64,000 nucleotides of DNA, from NCBI GenBank assembly GCA_040882845.1, contig JBBEAM010000016.1, positions 1-64,000 of the forward strand. Reading direction: 5' to 3'. Made by a program: the position numbers and the translations under genes. Of this stretch, positions 1 to 13,544 are shown in pieces (within the stretch, counting starts at the first letter, position 1; each line of letters begins with the position of its first letter). Source of the stretch: JBBEAM01 sp040882845 (GTDB lineage Bacteria > Pseudomonadota > Alphaproteobacteria > Kiloniellales > DSM-21159). The notes beneath the pieces were generated by a model, which saw only the letters and a program-made list of their open reading frames with translations, made no database searches and was not told where the DNA came from.

Positions 1-1505
<1,505 letters not shown>

Positions 1506-1589
1506 GCAGATTCCTATCGCCAGAACGCCGGCATGGCGGTGTTCTTCCCTCGCGGGAAATACAACCGCAGCTGTCGGCCGCTCGCTGTC

Positions 1590-3476
1590 TTAGCCATTCC
1601 TCGAGGCTGGATCGTACTTATCGAGGTCCACCCGCCGTGCCTCCCCCTCTTGCGTCAGGCGCTTCTTCGATTCGAGCCGGTTGAGATCCGCTTCGTCCAT
1701 GGATTCCGCGAGTTGCCGCGTGGCTTCCACCGTTTCCTCCCGGGACAGGCGTTCGCGGATCAACTCCAATCCGTGCCGCCAGCCTTCGCGCACCCATTCC
1801 GGCGTGGCCGAAGGATGGGCAAAGGTCGAAAGGTCATAGACGTTTCGGCTCAACAGGCTGTCCAGCAAGCCAGAGTAGCCCTGTTGGCGTAAGTGGCCTT
1901 TTATGGCATCGCTGTCAAGGTCCGGCTGCTCCGCCAGAAGGTCGACCAAGGCCCCCCGCAAAGCCTCCAAATCCGCCGATGAGAGCTGTGCGCGCACCAG
2001 ATCCTCGAGGTGATCCTGGAGCACCGCCGGATGGTTGATCGCCGCCGCCAGCACCGCCTGCTCGTTGCGCCGCGGCAGCAGACCCGGCGGCATCCGCGAC
2101 CCCGGCGCCGGCAGGCCGAGAACCTGGGCGCCGCCCTGTCCCCCCGCCTGGCGGCCGCCGAAGGGTCTGCCGCGGCCGCCCTGCCAGCGGTTGCGCTGCG
2201 CGAAGGCGCGGCCATAGGCCTCGTCGAAACGGCGCCGCACGTCCAGCCGGTAGGCCTCCTGCACCGAGGGGTCCTGGATCTCGCGCACCGCGCGCTCCAG
2301 GCTCTGGCGCAGGCCGGCCCGGCGCTCCGGCGTGTCCAGCGACTTGCCCTGGGTCTCGCGCATCCACAGCAATTCCGAGAGCGGCTTGGCGGCCGACAAC
2401 ACGCCGCGCAGGGCGCCGGGGCCCTGACTCTGCAGCAGGCTATCCGGATCCTCGCCTTGCGGCAGCAGGGCGAAGCGCAGCGAACGGCCCGGCTGCAGCA
2501 GCGGCAGCGCCCGTTCCATCGCCCGGAACGCCGCCTTCTGTCCGGCCTGATCGCCGTCGAGACAGAGAGTCGGCTCCGGCGCCAGGCGCCAGAGCTCGGC
2601 GAGCTGCTCCTCGGTCATCGCGGTGCCGAGCGGCGCCACCGCGGCCTCGAAACCGGCCTGGCAGAGCGCGATCACGTCCATATAGCCCTCGGCAGCAACC
2701 ACTTCGCCGGTTTCGTGGGCGGCGCGGCGGGCCTTGTCGAGGTTGAACAGCACCTGCCCCTTGTGGAACAGCGGCGTCTCCGGCGAGTTGAGGTACTTGG
2801 CCGGGGAGTCGCCCATCGCCCGGCCGCCGAAGGCGATCACCCCGCCGCGGCGATCGCAGATCGGGAAGATCGCCCGGTCGAAGAAGTAGTCGCGCGCGGC
2901 GCCGCCGTCCTCGGGCTGCTTGATCAGGCCGCCCTCGGCGAGCAGCGCGTCGTTGAAGCCGGCGGCGTTCAGCGCCCGGCGCAGGGCGCCGCGCTCGTTG
3001 GGCGCAAAGCCGAGACGGAAGCGCCGGATGGTCTCCTCGCTGAGGCCGCGGCGCTTGAGATAGTCCAACGCCGCGGCCCCCTCGGCGGCGAAGAGGCGGG
3101 CGGCGAACCACTCGGCGGCGGCTTCCAGGGATTCCTGCAGACCCTTGCGGCGTTCGCTGCGGGCCCGTTCCTCGGGCGTGGTCTGGGGCAGGGCCAGGCC
3201 GGCCTCGGCGGCGAGCCGCTCGACCGCCTCGGGGAAGCTCAGGCCCTCCATCTTCATCACCCAGCCGATGACGTCGCCGTGCTCGCCCGAGGAGAAGCAG
3301 TGAAAGAAGCCCTTGTCGGGGACCACGGTGAAGGAGGGCGTCTTCTCCTTCTGGAAAGGACTCAGCCCGACAAACTCGCGGCCGCGCCGGATCAGCTTGA
3401 CCCGGCGGCCGACGATATCCGCCAGCGGAAGCCGCGCCCGCAGCTCGTCGAGAAACTCAGGAGAAAACTGCGCCAT
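1590..3476 (-). CDS. dnaG: DNA primase DnaG
   Basis: Synthesises RNA primers at the replication fork together with DnaB helicase. At 628 aa it has the usual family length. The N-terminal domain keeps the shape of the CHC2 zinc ribbon (PFQKEKTPSF, residues 40-49) but three of the four metal ligands are changed: Ser39 and Gln42 replace Cys and His, and in the second pair only Cys60 remains, with Ser63 replacing Cys. The TOPRIM core is intact, with the Glu of AEGYMDVIAL and LDGDQAG. A C-terminal DnaB-interaction region follows a Gly/Arg-rich linker. It lies between yqeY and rpoD on the same strand. Confidence 0.97.
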   Translation of the reverse strand: MAQFSPEFLDELRARLPLADIVGRRVKLIRRGREFVGLSPFQKEKTPSFTVVPDKGFFHCFSSGEHGDVIGWVMKMEGLSFPEAVERLAAEAGLALPQTTPEERARSERRKGLQESLEAAAEWFAARLFAAEGAAALDYLKRRGLSEETIRRFRLGFAPNERGALRRALNAAGFNDALLAEGGLIKQPEDGGAARDYFFDRAIFPICDRRGGVIAFGGRAMGDSPAKYLNSPETPLFHKGQVLFNLDKARRAAHETGEVVAAEGYMDVIALCQAGFEAAVAPLGTAMTEEQLAELWRLAPEPTLCLDGDQAGQKAAFRAMERALPLLQPGRSLRFALLPQGEDPDSLLQSQGPGALRGVLSAAKPLSELLWMRETQGKSLDTPERRAGLRQSLERAVREIQDPSVQEAYRLDVRRRFDEAYGRAFAQRNRWQGGRGRPFGGRQAGGQGGAQVLGLPAPGSRMPPGLLPRRNEQAVLAAAINHPAVLQDHLEDLVRAQLSSADLEALRGALVDLLAEQPDLDSDAIKGHLRQQGYSGLLDSLLSRNVYDLSTFAHPSATPEWVREGWRHGLELIRERLSREETVEATRQLAESMDEADLNRLESKKRLTQEGEARRVDLDKYDPASRNG

Positions 3477-3558
3477 GACTCAAGGTAACGTATTGCGCGG
3501 AGTCAGGCCGAAGCTATTCGTCGGTGGATAACGGGGATCGCCGGTATAACTCCGGGAA

Positions 3559-4014
3559 TCAGACCAGGGCCTGCTTGACCTGCTGGCTGGCGCGGGCGAA
3601 GTCCATGCGCCCGGCGTAGCGCTCCTTCAGCGCCGCCATCACCCGGCCCATATCCTTGACGTTGCCGGCCTCAAGCTCCTCGATCATCTCGCTGACCGCG
3701 CTCTCGGTCTCGGAGTCGTCGAGCTGGCGGGGCAGGAAGCGCTCCAGCACCTCGATCTCGGCGGCTTCCTTCTCCACCAGGTCGGGGCGCTTGCCTTGGG
3801 CATAGATATCCATCGCCTCGCGGCGCTGCTTCACCATCTTCTGCAGCAGGTCGAGGATCTCGTCGTCGCTGATGCAGTCGCCCTGGCCACTGGTGCGGGC
3901 CTGGATATCGCGGTCCTTCAGGCCGGCCAAGACCAGGCGCACGGTGCCCAAGGTCCGCCGGTCCTTGGCGCGCATGGCTTCCTTGAGGGCTTCGTTGAGC
4001 TGTTGGCGCAACAT
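3559..4014 (-). CDS. GatB/YqeY domain protein
   Basis: A 151-aa protein of the GatB/YqeY family, related to the tail domain of the amidotransferase GatB; its exact role in bacteria is not settled. Recognisable features are the start MLRQQLNEALKEAMRAKD, the IEVLERFLPRQL segment and the C-terminal MGRVMAALKERYAGRMDF. The start at 4014 is preferred because AAGGAG lies about 12 nt upstream; an in-frame TTG at 4038 would add eight residues. The order yqeY-dnaG-rpoD is common in proteobacteria, which supports a shared transcript. Confidence 0.9.
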   Translation of the reverse strand: MLRQQLNEALKEAMRAKDRRTLGTVRLVLAGLKDRDIQARTSGQGDCISDDEILDLLQKMVKQRREAMDIYAQGKRPDLVEKEAAEIEVLERFLPRQLDDSETESAVSEMIEELEAGNVKDMGRVMAALKERYAGRMDFARASQQVKQALV

Positions 4015-4295
4015 GCTGGCGCTCCACTCCTTTAGCAACGGCGGCGGAGCCTATCGGAAAGCGATCCGAAAGGCAAACCTGCCGATTCGCCATAAGTCAT
4101 TGATATTGCTATAATATTTCTTTCTCGTTCCACTTGACGCCTCGCGGGCGATCCCGTAAACAGTGCCCTCGACAGCGGCCTGCGGCGTCCGCGGCTTGAC
4201 GGCGGTCTTCTCTCCGCCGATTTCCGGACCCTATATAGGTGGGTTTGCGAGCTCGGCAAGCGCCCGGAGCCCCGCCGCCTTCGAGGATCACGACG

Positions 4296-5504
4296 ATGAA
4301 CGAGCAACGTCCCGATACCGCCCTGGCCGATGGCCCGGGTGGAGTCGCCGCGCGCCCGCCGGCCTGGGCGACCGCGGTGCTGGTGCTGGCCGACGGCACC
4401 TGTTTCTGGGGCCGCGGGCTCGGCGCGCCGGGCAGCGCGGTGGGCGAGGTCTGCTTCAACACCTCGATGACCGGCTATCAGGAGATCGCCACCGACCCCT
4501 CCTACGCCGGGCAGATCATCACCTTCACCTTCCCGCATATCGGCAATGTCGGCACCAATCCCGAGGATGTGGAAAGCACGACGCCGGCGGCGCGCGGCGT
4601 GGTGCTGCGCGGCGACATCACCCAGCCGTCGAGTTGGCGCGCGGCGCAGCCGCTGGACGCCTGGCTGCGCTCCCACAACCTGCCCGGCATAGCCGGCGTC
4701 GACACCCGCGCCCTGACCGCGCGGATCCGCGACCTCGGCGCGCCGCAGGGGGTGATCGCGCACGATCCCGCGGGCGGTTTCGATGTCGAGGCGCTGCGCA
4801 AGCAGGCCGCCGAGTGGCCCGGCCTTGACGGCATGGACCTGGCCAAGGAGGTGACCTGCCTGCAGAGCTATCTCTGGACCCAAAGCCGCTGGAGCCTGGA
4901 GGGCGGCTACGGCGAAACCGCCTCGCCGAAGCATCACGTCGTCGCCATCGACTACGGCGCCAAGCACAACATCCTGCGCTGCCTCGCCTCCCTCGACTGC
5001 AGGGTCACGGTGATGCCGGCCTCGGCGACCGCGGAGGAGGTGCTGGCACAGCAACCGGACGGGGTTTTCCTCTCCAACGGCCCCGGCGACCCGGCGGCGA
5101 CCGGGATCTACGCCGTGCCGACCCTGGAGACGCTGCTCGAGCGCAAGGACCTGCCGATCTTCGGCATCTGTCTCGGCCACCAGCTGCTCGCCCTGGCGCT
5201 GGGGGCGAAGACCGAGAAAATGCACCTCGGCCACCGCGGCGCCAATCACCCGGTCAAGAACCTGGCCAACGGCCGGGTCGAGATCACCAGCCAGAACCAC
5301 GGCTTCGTGGTCAAGCCGGAGAGCTTCCCCGCAGGGGTGAGCGAGAGCCACGTCAGCCTGTTCGACGGCACCAACGAGGGTCTGAGCGTCGCCAACCGGC
5401 CGGTGTTTTCGGTGCAGTACCATCCCGAGGCCTCGCCGGGGCCGCAGGACTCCTTCTATCTCTTCGAGAACTTCGTCGCCAACATCGAGCGGGCCAAGGC
5501 CTGA
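4296..5504 (+). CDS. carA: Carbamoyl-phosphate synthase small subunit
   Basis: Glutaminase subunit of carbamoyl-phosphate synthase. It releases ammonia from glutamine for CarB, feeding arginine and pyrimidine synthesis. The N-terminal CPSase domain (LADGTCFWGRG, FNTSMTGYQE) is followed by a class I glutamine amidotransferase domain with the nucleophile in GICLGHQ and the His-Glu pair in YHPEASPGP. The start at 4296 has GAGGA 9 nt upstream and gives 402 aa; an upstream in-frame codon would add 19 residues of low-quality sequence. carB follows after one small gene. Confidence 0.98.
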   Translation: MNEQRPDTALADGPGGVAARPPAWATAVLVLADGTCFWGRGLGAPGSAVGEVCFNTSMTGYQEIATDPSYAGQIITFTFPHIGNVGTNPEDVESTTPAARGVVLRGDITQPSSWRAAQPLDAWLRSHNLPGIAGVDTRALTARIRDLGAPQGVIAHDPAGGFDVEALRKQAAEWPGLDGMDLAKEVTCLQSYLWTQSRWSLEGGYGETASPKHHVVAIDYGAKHNILRCLASLDCRVTVMPASATAEEVLAQQPDGVFLSNGPGDPAATGIYAVPTLETLLERKDLPIFGICLGHQLLALALGAKTEKMHLGHRGANHPVKNLANGRVEITSQNHGFVVKPESFPAGVSESHVSLFDGTNEGLSVANRPVFSVQYHPEASPGPQDSFYLFENFVANIERAKA

Positions 5505-5531
5505 CGGCCGCTTTTGGGCTAGATTGACGCC

Positions 5532-5897
5532 ATGGCCTGGCAGCTCCACGGCAGCGGCAGCGCGACCGAGATCCGTCCCGGCAGGCAGGGCGGCTACGCG
5601 AGCTTTCCCGAAGCGCGCCGCGCCGCGCTGGCCCGCCTGGACAGCGGCCTCGCCGGGGAGAAGGACCCGCAGGCGCGCCGCGATCTCGAGCGGCGCCGCG
5701 CCGAGATCGCGCAGATGACCGCCGCAGAGGTCTCCAAGGACCTGCTCTCCGGCCCCGGCGGGGTCGACATGGAAGCGGCCATGGAAATGGTTCAGGTCGA
5801 GTTGGGCCGCGCACGCCTGGCCCGGCGTCCGGCCCTGGCCGCCTTCGTGGTGCTGCTGGTCGCCGTGCTGGCCCTGCTGTCGCTGTTCAACGGCTAG
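5532..5897 (+). CDS. Small C-terminally anchored membrane protein between carA and carB
   Basis: A 121-aa protein that I do not recognise. Residues 1-95 are charged and helical, rich in Ala, Arg and Glu, and the last 22 residues form one hydrophobic segment (AFVVLLVAVLALLSLF) ending LFNG, so it is probably tail-anchored with the bulk in the cytoplasm. It starts 27 bp after carA and precedes carB on the same strand, so it is probably cotranscribed with them. Its codon use resembles that of its neighbours. Nothing in the sequence ties it to carbamoyl phosphate synthesis. Confidence 0.75.
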   Translation: MAWQLHGSGSATEIRPGRQGGYASFPEARRAALARLDSGLAGEKDPQARRDLERRRAEIAQMTAAEVSKDLLSGPGGVDMEAAMEMVQVELGRARLARRPALAAFVVLLVAVLALLSLFNG

Positions 5898-6078
5898 GCG
5901 CGGCAAAAGCCGGAAGCCGGGCAAAAAAAGCCGGAAAAAGCGCGTTTCGCCCCTTCCCTTGGCCCCTGGCTCGTGGCACATACCTGCCTTCAGCGACATC
6001 ATCGAATCCGCCGGGGCGCCGGCCGGTCAGACCTGCGGCGCAACCCTTCCGCGCGAGCGCGCGAGCCGAGGACCACGC

Positions 6079-9345
<3,267 letters not shown>

Positions 9346-9439
9346 CCGCCTGATAGCGCCCGCTTTTCGGCCAAGCTCAGGGGCTTTTCCAAAAAGCGGG
9401 GAAATGCAACCATTCCCGGGTTGAGGTGAAGAACGGTTT

Positions 9440-9922
9440 ATGGCCATGACAGACAAGGTACCGATGACGGCGCAGGGCTTCGAGCGCATGGAAATCGAGC
9501 TCAAGCACCTGAAAAACAGCGAGCGTCCGTCAATTATCAAGGCGATCGCGGAGGCGCGCGAGCACGGCGATCTCTCTGAGAACGCCGAGTATCATGCCGC
9601 GCGCGAGCGCCAGAGCTTCATCGAAGGCCGCGTCGCCGAGCTGGAGGACCGCATTTCCCGCGCCCAGGTGATCGACCCCTCGACCCTGGATGGCGACAGC
9701 GTGAAGTTCGGCGCCACGGTGACCGTGGTCGACGAGGACACCGACGAGGAAACGCGCTACCAGCTGGTCGGCGAGATCGAGGCCGACGTCAAGCAGGGAC
9801 GCCTGGCGATCACCTCGCCGATGGCGCGCGCGCTGATCGGCAAGACCGTCGGCGACTCCGTCGAGGTGATGACCCCCAAGGGCACCAAGGCCTACGAGAT
9901 CCTGAAGGTCGAATTCGTCTAG
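9440..9922 (+). CDS. greA: Transcription elongation factor GreA
   Basis: Stimulates the intrinsic RNA cleavage activity of RNA polymerase and so rescues backtracked complexes. The 160-aa protein has an N-terminal coiled coil carrying the acidic tip in EHGDLSENAEYHAARE, followed by the FKBP-like C-terminal domain (GDSVEVMTPKGTKAYEI). GAGGTGA at 9423-9429 is a plausible ribosome binding site. A second ATG at 9446 would shorten the protein by two residues. A terminator hairpin follows at 9948. Confidence 0.97.
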   Translation: MAMTDKVPMTAQGFERMEIELKHLKNSERPSIIKAIAEAREHGDLSENAEYHAARERQSFIEGRVAELEDRISRAQVIDPSTLDGDSVKFGATVTVVDEDTDEETRYQLVGEIEADVKQGRLAITSPMARALIGKTVGDSVEVMTPKGTKAYEILKVEFV

Positions 9923-9947
9923 GCAGCGCGTAGTTTCACTTCGGGTT

Positions 9948-9980
9948 CAGGGCGGCCTCCGTGCCGCCCTGGTTCGTTTT
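9948..9980 (+). terminator. Intrinsic terminator after greA
   Basis: The stem CAGGGCGGC (9948-9956) pairs with GCCGCCCTG (9963-9971), followed by the T-rich tract GTTCGTTTT. It lies 26 bp after the greA stop and before mscL. Confidence 0.75.
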
Positions 9981-10062
9981 GGCCGAGGTCACAGCTTTTG
10001 CCGCTTTCCAATCTCCCGATCGATACTATGGTTGTAGAATCGCTGTCCTTCGGGGGAGAGAC

Positions 10063-10482
10063 ATGCTGAAGGAATTCAAGGAATTCGCCGTGCGCGGCAA
10101 CGTCATCGACCTGGCGGTGGCGGTGATCATCGGCGCTGCCTTCGGCAAGATCGTGACCTCGCTGGTCAACGACATCGTCATGCCGCCGATCGGTCTGCTG
10201 CTGGGGGGCGCGGACTTCACCGACCTCTTCATCACCCTGCAGGGCGAGCGTCACGACTCCCTGGCTCTGGCGCAGGAAGCCGGCGCGGTGACCCTGAACT
10301 ACGGCGTCTTCGTCAACACCGTGATCCAGTTCGTGGTGATCGCCTTCACGATTTTCATCGTCATCCGGCAGCTCAACAAGCTGAAGCGCGAGGAGGTGAA
10401 GCAGGAGGAGGCCGCGACGCCGCCGCGCGAGGAAGTGCTGCTGGAGGAGATCCGCGACCTGCTGAAGTCACGCGGCAGCTAA
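10063..10482 (+). CDS. mscL: Large-conductance mechanosensitive channel MscL
   Basis: Inner-membrane channel that opens under membrane tension and vents solutes on hypo-osmotic shock. The 139-aa protein begins MLKEFKEFAVRGNVIDLAVA, the amphipathic N-helix and TM1 of the family. A periplasmic loop follows, then TM2 (VNTVIQFVVIAFTIFIVI) and a charged C-terminal helix (EEVLLEEIRDLLKS). GGGGGAGAG just upstream supports the start. An in-frame codon 102 nt upstream is non-conserved. Confidence 0.97.
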   Translation: MLKEFKEFAVRGNVIDLAVAVIIGAAFGKIVTSLVNDIVMPPIGLLLGGADFTDLFITLQGERHDSLALAQEAGAVTLNYGVFVNTVIQFVVIAFTIFIVIRQLNKLKREEVKQEEAATPPREEVLLEEIRDLLKSRGS

Positions 10483-10488
10483 CCCAGG

Positions 10489-10992
10489 CTACTCCTCGTC
10501 CTCCTCGAGCGGGCGGTCGGTCTCCACCGGCACGCCCGGCACGGTCTTGGCGGTGCGGATCACCTGCAAGGTCAGCACCGTGGAGACGTGCGGCGCCGAG
10601 GTCAGCGCCTTGGTCAGCTCGTTCTCGTGCACGGTGTTGCGGGCGACCAGCTTGAGCAGGAAGTCGTGCGGCCCGCGCGCCATGTGGCACTCGCGCACCT
10701 CGTCCCAGGCGCCGACATGGTTCTCGAAGGCTGTCAGCACCGCTTCCGACTGGCTGTCGAGGCCGACCAGGGCGAAGAACATCACCTCGAAGCCCAGCGG
10801 CAAAGCGTCGAGATCGGCGTGATAGCCGCGGATGAAGCCGGATTCCTCCAAGGCGCGCACCCGGCGCAGGCAGGGCGGCGCCGAGATGCCGGCGCGGCGC
10901 GCCAGCTCGACATTGGTCATGCGGCCGCTGTCCTGAAGGTCGCGCAGGATCTTCAGGTCGATGCGGTCGAGCTTCACGCGTCTTTGAGGCAT
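10489..10992 (-). CDS. Lrp/AsnC family transcriptional regulator
   Basis: A 167-aa DNA-binding regulator. The N-terminal winged helix-turn-helix (LDRIDLKILRDLQDSGRM, then NVELARRAGISAPPCLRRV) is followed by a RAM/AsnC ligand-binding domain from about residue 75. The acidic tail PLEEDEE is unusual. It is divergent from trxB with a 204-bp shared promoter region, an arrangement also seen in other alphaproteobacteria. Family members sense amino acids; the ligand here cannot be read from the sequence. Confidence 0.93.
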   Translation of the reverse strand: MPQRRVKLDRIDLKILRDLQDSGRMTNVELARRAGISAPPCLRRVRALEESGFIRGYHADLDALPLGFEVMFFALVGLDSQSEAVLTAFENHVGAWDEVRECHMARGPHDFLLKLVARNTVHENELTKALTSAPHVSTVLTLQVIRTAKTVPGVPVETDRPLEEDEE

Positions 10993-11196
10993 GGCTTGGA
11001 TCTACCCCCTGCCTCGCGGGTTATGAAACGTCTCTCCACGCGGGCATTCCGGTAAGGATATTACTCAATCGCCCGAGGCTGCAAGGCCGCTGGCCGCGGC
11101 GGTGCCGCAGGCGGCACAATCTTCACGGCTTCGCGCCTTGAAAGGCCTCGCGGCGGTTCTTATGGTCTTCTCCTTCCCTAGTGAAAGAGGCGCGCC

Positions 11197-12159
11197 ATGG
11201 CAACGGAACATCGCAGCAAGGTCCTGATCATCGGTTCCGGTGCGGCGGGACTGACGGCAGCGATCTACGCGGCGCGCGCCAATCTCGAGCCGCTGCTGGT
11301 CCAGGGCCTGCAGCCCGGCGGCCAGATGACCATCACCACCGACGTCGAGAACTATCCCGGCTTCGCCGACGTCATCCAGGGCCCCTGGCTGATGGAGCAG
11401 ATGCAGAAGCAGGCCGAGCACGTCGGCACCAAGATCGTCACCGACATCGTCACCGCGGTCGATTTCACCAAGCGCCCCTACCGCTGCACCGGCGACAGCG
11501 GCGATACTTACCTCGCCGACTCGGTGATCGTCGCCACCGGCGCACAGGCGCGCTGGCTGGGTCTGCCCGGCGAGCAGACCTTCAACGGCCGCGGCGTCTC
11601 CGCCTGCGCCACCTGCGACGGCTTCTTCTACCGCGACAAGGAGGTCTGCGTGGTCGGCGGCGGCAACACCGCGGTCGAGGAGGCGCTCTATCTCGCCAAC
11701 ATCTGCAGCAAGGTCACCCTGATCCACCGCCGCGACGAGCTGCGCGCCGAAAAGATCATGCAGCAGCGGCTGTTCAAGCATCCCAAGGTCGAGATGGTCT
11801 GGGACTCCATCGCCGAGGAGATCCTGGGCGACGATATGGGCGTGACCGGCGTGCGGGTGAAACACGTCAAGACCGGCGAGACGCGGGAGATCCCCTGCCA
11901 CGGCTTCTTCGTCGCCATCGGCCACGATCCGGCGACCAAGATTTTCCAGGGCAAGCTGGAGATGGACGAAGAAGGGTACATCCTGGCCGCGCCGAACTCG
12001 ACCCGGACCGGCCTGCCCGGCGTCTTCGCCGCCGGCGACTGCGTCGACAAGGTGTTCCGCCAGGCAGTCACCGCCGCCGGCATGGGATGCATGGCCGCCC
12101 TGGAGGCCGAGAAATTCCTCGCCGCCCAGGAAGACACCGAGGCCGCCGCCGCCGAATAG
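11197..12159 (+). CDS. trxB: Thioredoxin-disulfide reductase
   Basis: FAD/NADPH enzyme that reduces thioredoxin. The 320-aa protein has the FAD-binding GSGAAGLTAAIYAARANL near the N-terminus, the redox-active CATC (Cys137 and Cys140) in SACATCDGFFYR, the NADPH-binding VVGGGNTAVEEALYL, and the C-terminal GVFAAGDCVDKVFRQAVTAA. It lies between a divergent Lrp gene and a downstream LysR gene; trxB followed by lsrB is the order reported around lsrB in rhizobia. Confidence 0.97.
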   Translation: MATEHRSKVLIIGSGAAGLTAAIYAARANLEPLLVQGLQPGGQMTITTDVENYPGFADVIQGPWLMEQMQKQAEHVGTKIVTDIVTAVDFTKRPYRCTGDSGDTYLADSVIVATGAQARWLGLPGEQTFNGRGVSACATCDGFFYRDKEVCVVGGGNTAVEEALYLANICSKVTLIHRRDELRAEKIMQQRLFKHPKVEMVWDSIAEEILGDDMGVTGVRVKHVKTGETREIPCHGFFVAIGHDPATKIFQGKLEMDEEGYILAAPNSTRTGLPGVFAAGDCVDKVFRQAVTAAGMGCMAALEAEKFLAAQEDTEAAAAE

Positions 12160-12304
12160 CGCGGCACCCGGCGTCTTCCACTTCCGGGCGAAGACATTTC
12201 CGCGGCAAAATCGTATACTTCCGGCCCGTTTTCCGGCGACTCGGAGACGGGTTTCTTCCGCGCGGGCGCCGCGAGCCGCCCCGCCTAAGCCTCCGGGGGG
12301 CCCG

Positions 12305-13195
12305 ATGGACTGGGATAAGCTGCGCATCTTCCACTCCGTGGCCGAGGCGGGCAGCTTCACCCATGCGGGCGAACAGCTCAATCTCAGCCAGTCGGCGGTC
12401 AGCCGCCAGATCTCGGCGCTGGAAGAAAGCCTCAAGGTGCCGCTGTTTCACCGCCATGCGCGCGGCCTGATCCTTACCGAGCAGGGCGAACTGCTGTACC
12501 GCACGGCGCACGACGTCTTCGGCAAACTGGCAATGACCGAGGCGCTGCTGACCGAGAGCAAGGACCGGCCGAGCGGTTTGCTGAAGATCACCACCACGGT
12601 CGCCTTCGGCTCGACCTGGCTGGCACCCAGGATGCGCGAGTTCATCGAGGTCTATCCCGAGATCGAATGCCACCTGATCCTCTCCGACCGGGAGCTCGAT
12701 CTCGGCATGCGCGAGGCGGATATCGCCATCCGCCTGTCGCCGCCACGCCAGGCCGACCTGATCCAGCGCCACCTGCTGACCATGCACATGCACGTCTATG
12801 CCTCGGCCGGCTATCTGAAGAAGGAAGGCATGCCCAAGGGAGTTGAGGAGCTCGACGACCATCGCATCATCATCTACGGCGAGGACGACCGGCCGCCGGT
12901 GCCCGACGTCAACTGGCTGCTGCGGCTCGGCAAGAAGGGCGATTCCCTGCGCCGCCCGGCGCTCTGCCTGAACAATGTCTACGGCATCCTGCAGGCGATT
13001 CAGTCCGGCGCCGGAATCGGCGCCCTGCCCGAATTCATGGTGCAGCAGAACAGCGATCTGGTGCATATCCTGCCGGAGCTTGAAGGACCGCGGATCGACG
13101 CCTACTTCGTCTATGCAGAGGAAATGCGCGGGGCACAGAGAATCGAGGTTTTCCGTGATTTTCTGCTGCGGCAGGTGGGACAGTCGAAGTTCTGA
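12305..13195 (+). CDS. lsrB: LysR-type regulator of the LsrB/VtlR kind
   Basis: A 296-aa LysR-type regulator. The HTH is at residues 1-60 (MDWDKLRIFHSVAEAGSFTH, SQSAVSRQISALEESL), followed by LFHRHARGLILTEQGELLYR and a periplasmic-binding-protein-like effector domain. The signature strongly recalls LsrB of Sinorhizobium and VtlR of Brucella, which control envelope, redox and sugar-uptake functions and activate AbcR small RNAs encoded beside them. trxB lies immediately upstream and a structured RNA candidate immediately downstream, matching that locus. Orthology is my inference from memory of the family; the LysR assignment is firm. Confidence 0.85.
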   Translation: MDWDKLRIFHSVAEAGSFTHAGEQLNLSQSAVSRQISALEESLKVPLFHRHARGLILTEQGELLYRTAHDVFGKLAMTEALLTESKDRPSGLLKITTTVAFGSTWLAPRMREFIEVYPEIECHLILSDRELDLGMREADIAIRLSPPRQADLIQRHLLTMHMHVYASAGYLKKEGMPKGVEELDDHRIIIYGEDDRPPVPDVNWLLRLGKKGDSLRRPALCLNNVYGILQAIQSGAGIGALPEFMVQQNSDLVHILPELEGPRIDAYFVYAEEMRGAQRIEVFRDFLLRQVGQSKF

Positions 13196-13261
13196 CCCGC
13201 CAGAGCCGCGCGGGACCGATGGAACTTTGTGGAAGACTTTGATTTAAAACGATTCCAAGCC

Positions 13262-13276
13262 ATGCACGGCGTGCAT
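13262..13276. promoter_or_regulatory. Dyad upstream of the RNA candidate
   Basis: ATGCAC (13262-13267) and GTGCAT (13271-13276) form a perfect 6-bp inverted repeat around GGC. It lies 67 bp after the LysR stop and about 60 bp before the first hairpin of the RNA candidate, a reasonable place for an operator. No convincing -35/-10 pair could be fixed beside it. Confidence 0.3.
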
Positions 13277-13336
13277 AGCACCCTTTCTTGAAAGAACGTG
13301 GACTTCGCGCCTGTCAGAAGCCACTTTCTGTCTATC

Positions 13337-13517
13337 GATGCTGCGACGCAGCATCCTCTTACACGCCGGTCTCTCTCCCCCCAGAGACTACCGGCGCCGT
13401 TATCCGGACCCCCCGTCCGGATCTGGGTCCCACATATTGGACCCTCACGTCTCCCAGACGTGAAGCCTCCCTGTTCAACTTGCCGGGGACCTGCGGGTCC
13501 CCGGCATTTTTCTTTTT
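13337..13517 (+). ncRNA. Candidate small RNA: six consecutive hairpins, C-rich loops, intrinsic terminator (AbcR-like position)
   Basis: The 509-bp gap between the LysR gene and the porin holds no gene but contains six stem-loops in a row: 13337-13355 (GATGCTG/CAGCATC); 13365-13395 (GCCGGT/ACCGGC with inner TCTCT/AGAGA and loop CCCCCC); 13402-13422 (ATCCGGAC/GTCCGGAT, loop CCCCC); 13425-13444 (GGGTCC/GGACCC); 13445-13463 (TCACGTC/GACGTGA, loop TCCCA); and 13482-13505, a 10-bp G/C stem with loop TGCG followed by ATTTTTCTTTTT. The last is a textbook terminator. C-rich loops that can pair with Shine-Dalgarno sequences are typical of AbcR and related alphaproteobacterial sRNAs. The 5' end is not determined. 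Confidence 0.65.
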
Positions 13518-13544
13518 GCGCGAGCCGTGCCCTCGCCGGGCGCC

